From the NCBI GenBank assembly GCA_041492185.1, contig JBGPWL010000038.1, positions 1 through 39,894 on the forward strand: a DNA stretch of 39,894 nucleotides. The letters are read 5' to 3'. This stretch comes from JAOAPY01 sp041492185. GTDB taxonomy: Bacteria; Acidobacteriota; Blastocatellia; Pyrinomonadales; Pyrinomonadaceae. Each line of letters opens with the position of its first letter. Within the stretch, counting starts at the first letter, position 1. Below, piece after piece: positions 39,781-39,894 of the stretch. The position numbers and the translations under genes are program-made. The notes beneath the pieces were generated by a model that was not told the DNA's origin, searched no databases, and saw nothing but the letters and a program-made list of their open reading frames with translations.

Positions 39781-39894
39781 TTATGGTGTAGCAGTAATGG
39801 TAAACCGCGAAGCCGGCACATTGGTTTTCAAATCATAGCTGGCGATGTCCAGGTCCGCGAACGGTTGTCCCTGAAGCCGCGTGATGATGTGAAA
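39781..39894 (-). CDS. C-terminal end of an unidentified protein, partial
   Basis: The last 37 codons of a gene entering from the right edge, ending PASRFTITATP and a TAA at 39781-39783. The alternating polar and hydrophobic pattern suggests a beta-strand end, as in exported or lipoprotein-like proteins, but the family cannot be told. It is on the same strand as the AlkA-like gene, separated by the 39574-39767 repeat. Confidence 0.5.
   Translation of the reverse strand, partial: FHIITRLQGQPFADLDIASYDLKTNVPASRFTITATP

Noticed and set aside
1..39894. CRISPR arrays, tRNA, rRNA or transposase genes
   Set aside because: I looked for regular direct repeats, tRNA-like cloverleafs and transposase motifs and saw none; the palindromes are paired inverted repeats, not arrays.

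Overview
This window looks like chromosomal DNA of a moderately GC-rich, didermic, soil- or sediment-type heterotroph, most likely Acidobacteriota (Blastocatellia-like). That placement is an inference from the mix of families: a split glycine decarboxylase (gcvPA/gcvPB), a form II CoxL-type molybdenum hydroxylase, a large secreted multiheme cytochrome c, many secreted hydrolases, ECF sigma/anti-sigma pairs, and many short palindromic repeats between genes. No rRNA, tRNA, CRISPR array, transposase or prophage gene was recognised. Both window edges cut genes.

Layout. 1-3842 (minus): a molybdenum hydroxylase operon in the order small FeS subunit, Cys-rich membrane protein, large Mo subunit, FAD subunit (cut by the edge). 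4058-5240: a Rho-N-like small protein, a DinB/YfiT-type protein and a 59-residue protein. 5260-10884 (minus): secreted creatininase-like protein, secreted adenosine deaminase, orphan FtsX-type permease and an FHA-TM-trypsin protein. 11122-12649: thioredoxin-like [2Fe-2S] ferredoxin, then a MntA/HepT toxin-antitoxin pair with a frameshifted HepT and a downstream Xre regulator. 12722-17263 (minus): glycine cleavage operon gcvT-gcvH-gcvPA-gcvPB. 18197-22286 (plus): secreted metallophosphoesterase and a six-haem cytochrome c. 22473-24230 (minus): ECF sigma and anti-sigma pair. 24536-28045 (plus): TPR membrane protein, membrane-bound metal-dependent hydrolase, second TPR membrane protein. 28123-29304 (minus): ATP-grasp ligase. 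29616-33719 (plus): secreted LolA-like protein, second ECF sigma/anti-sigma pair and a degenerate HtrA-PDZ protein. 33799-34155 (minus): small cytochrome c. 34388-37411 (plus): circularly permuted ATP-grasp, PilZ protein and YbdK-type carboxylate-amine ligase. 37428-39545 (minus): a tightly packed cassette of AlkA-like glycosylase, BrnT (frameshifted), BrnA-like antitoxin, antitoxin-like small protein and HhH protein.

The most notable points are: (1) the interlocked glycosylase/toxin-antitoxin/HhH cassette at the right end; (2) a PilZ (c-di-GMP receptor-type) gene between two amide-ligase genes; (3) two toxin genes (HepT, BrnT) each broken by a frameshift while the antitoxin stays intact; (4) matching ECF-type promoters upstream of both sigma genes, suggesting auto- or cross-regulation; (5) a family of gene-end hairpins whose stems vary while the TTCA/TGAA loop is kept; (6) an HtrA-like protein that has lost its catalytic residues, encoded directly after a sigma/anti-sigma pair.

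All assignments come from reading motifs and gene context by eye. No database search or structure prediction was run.
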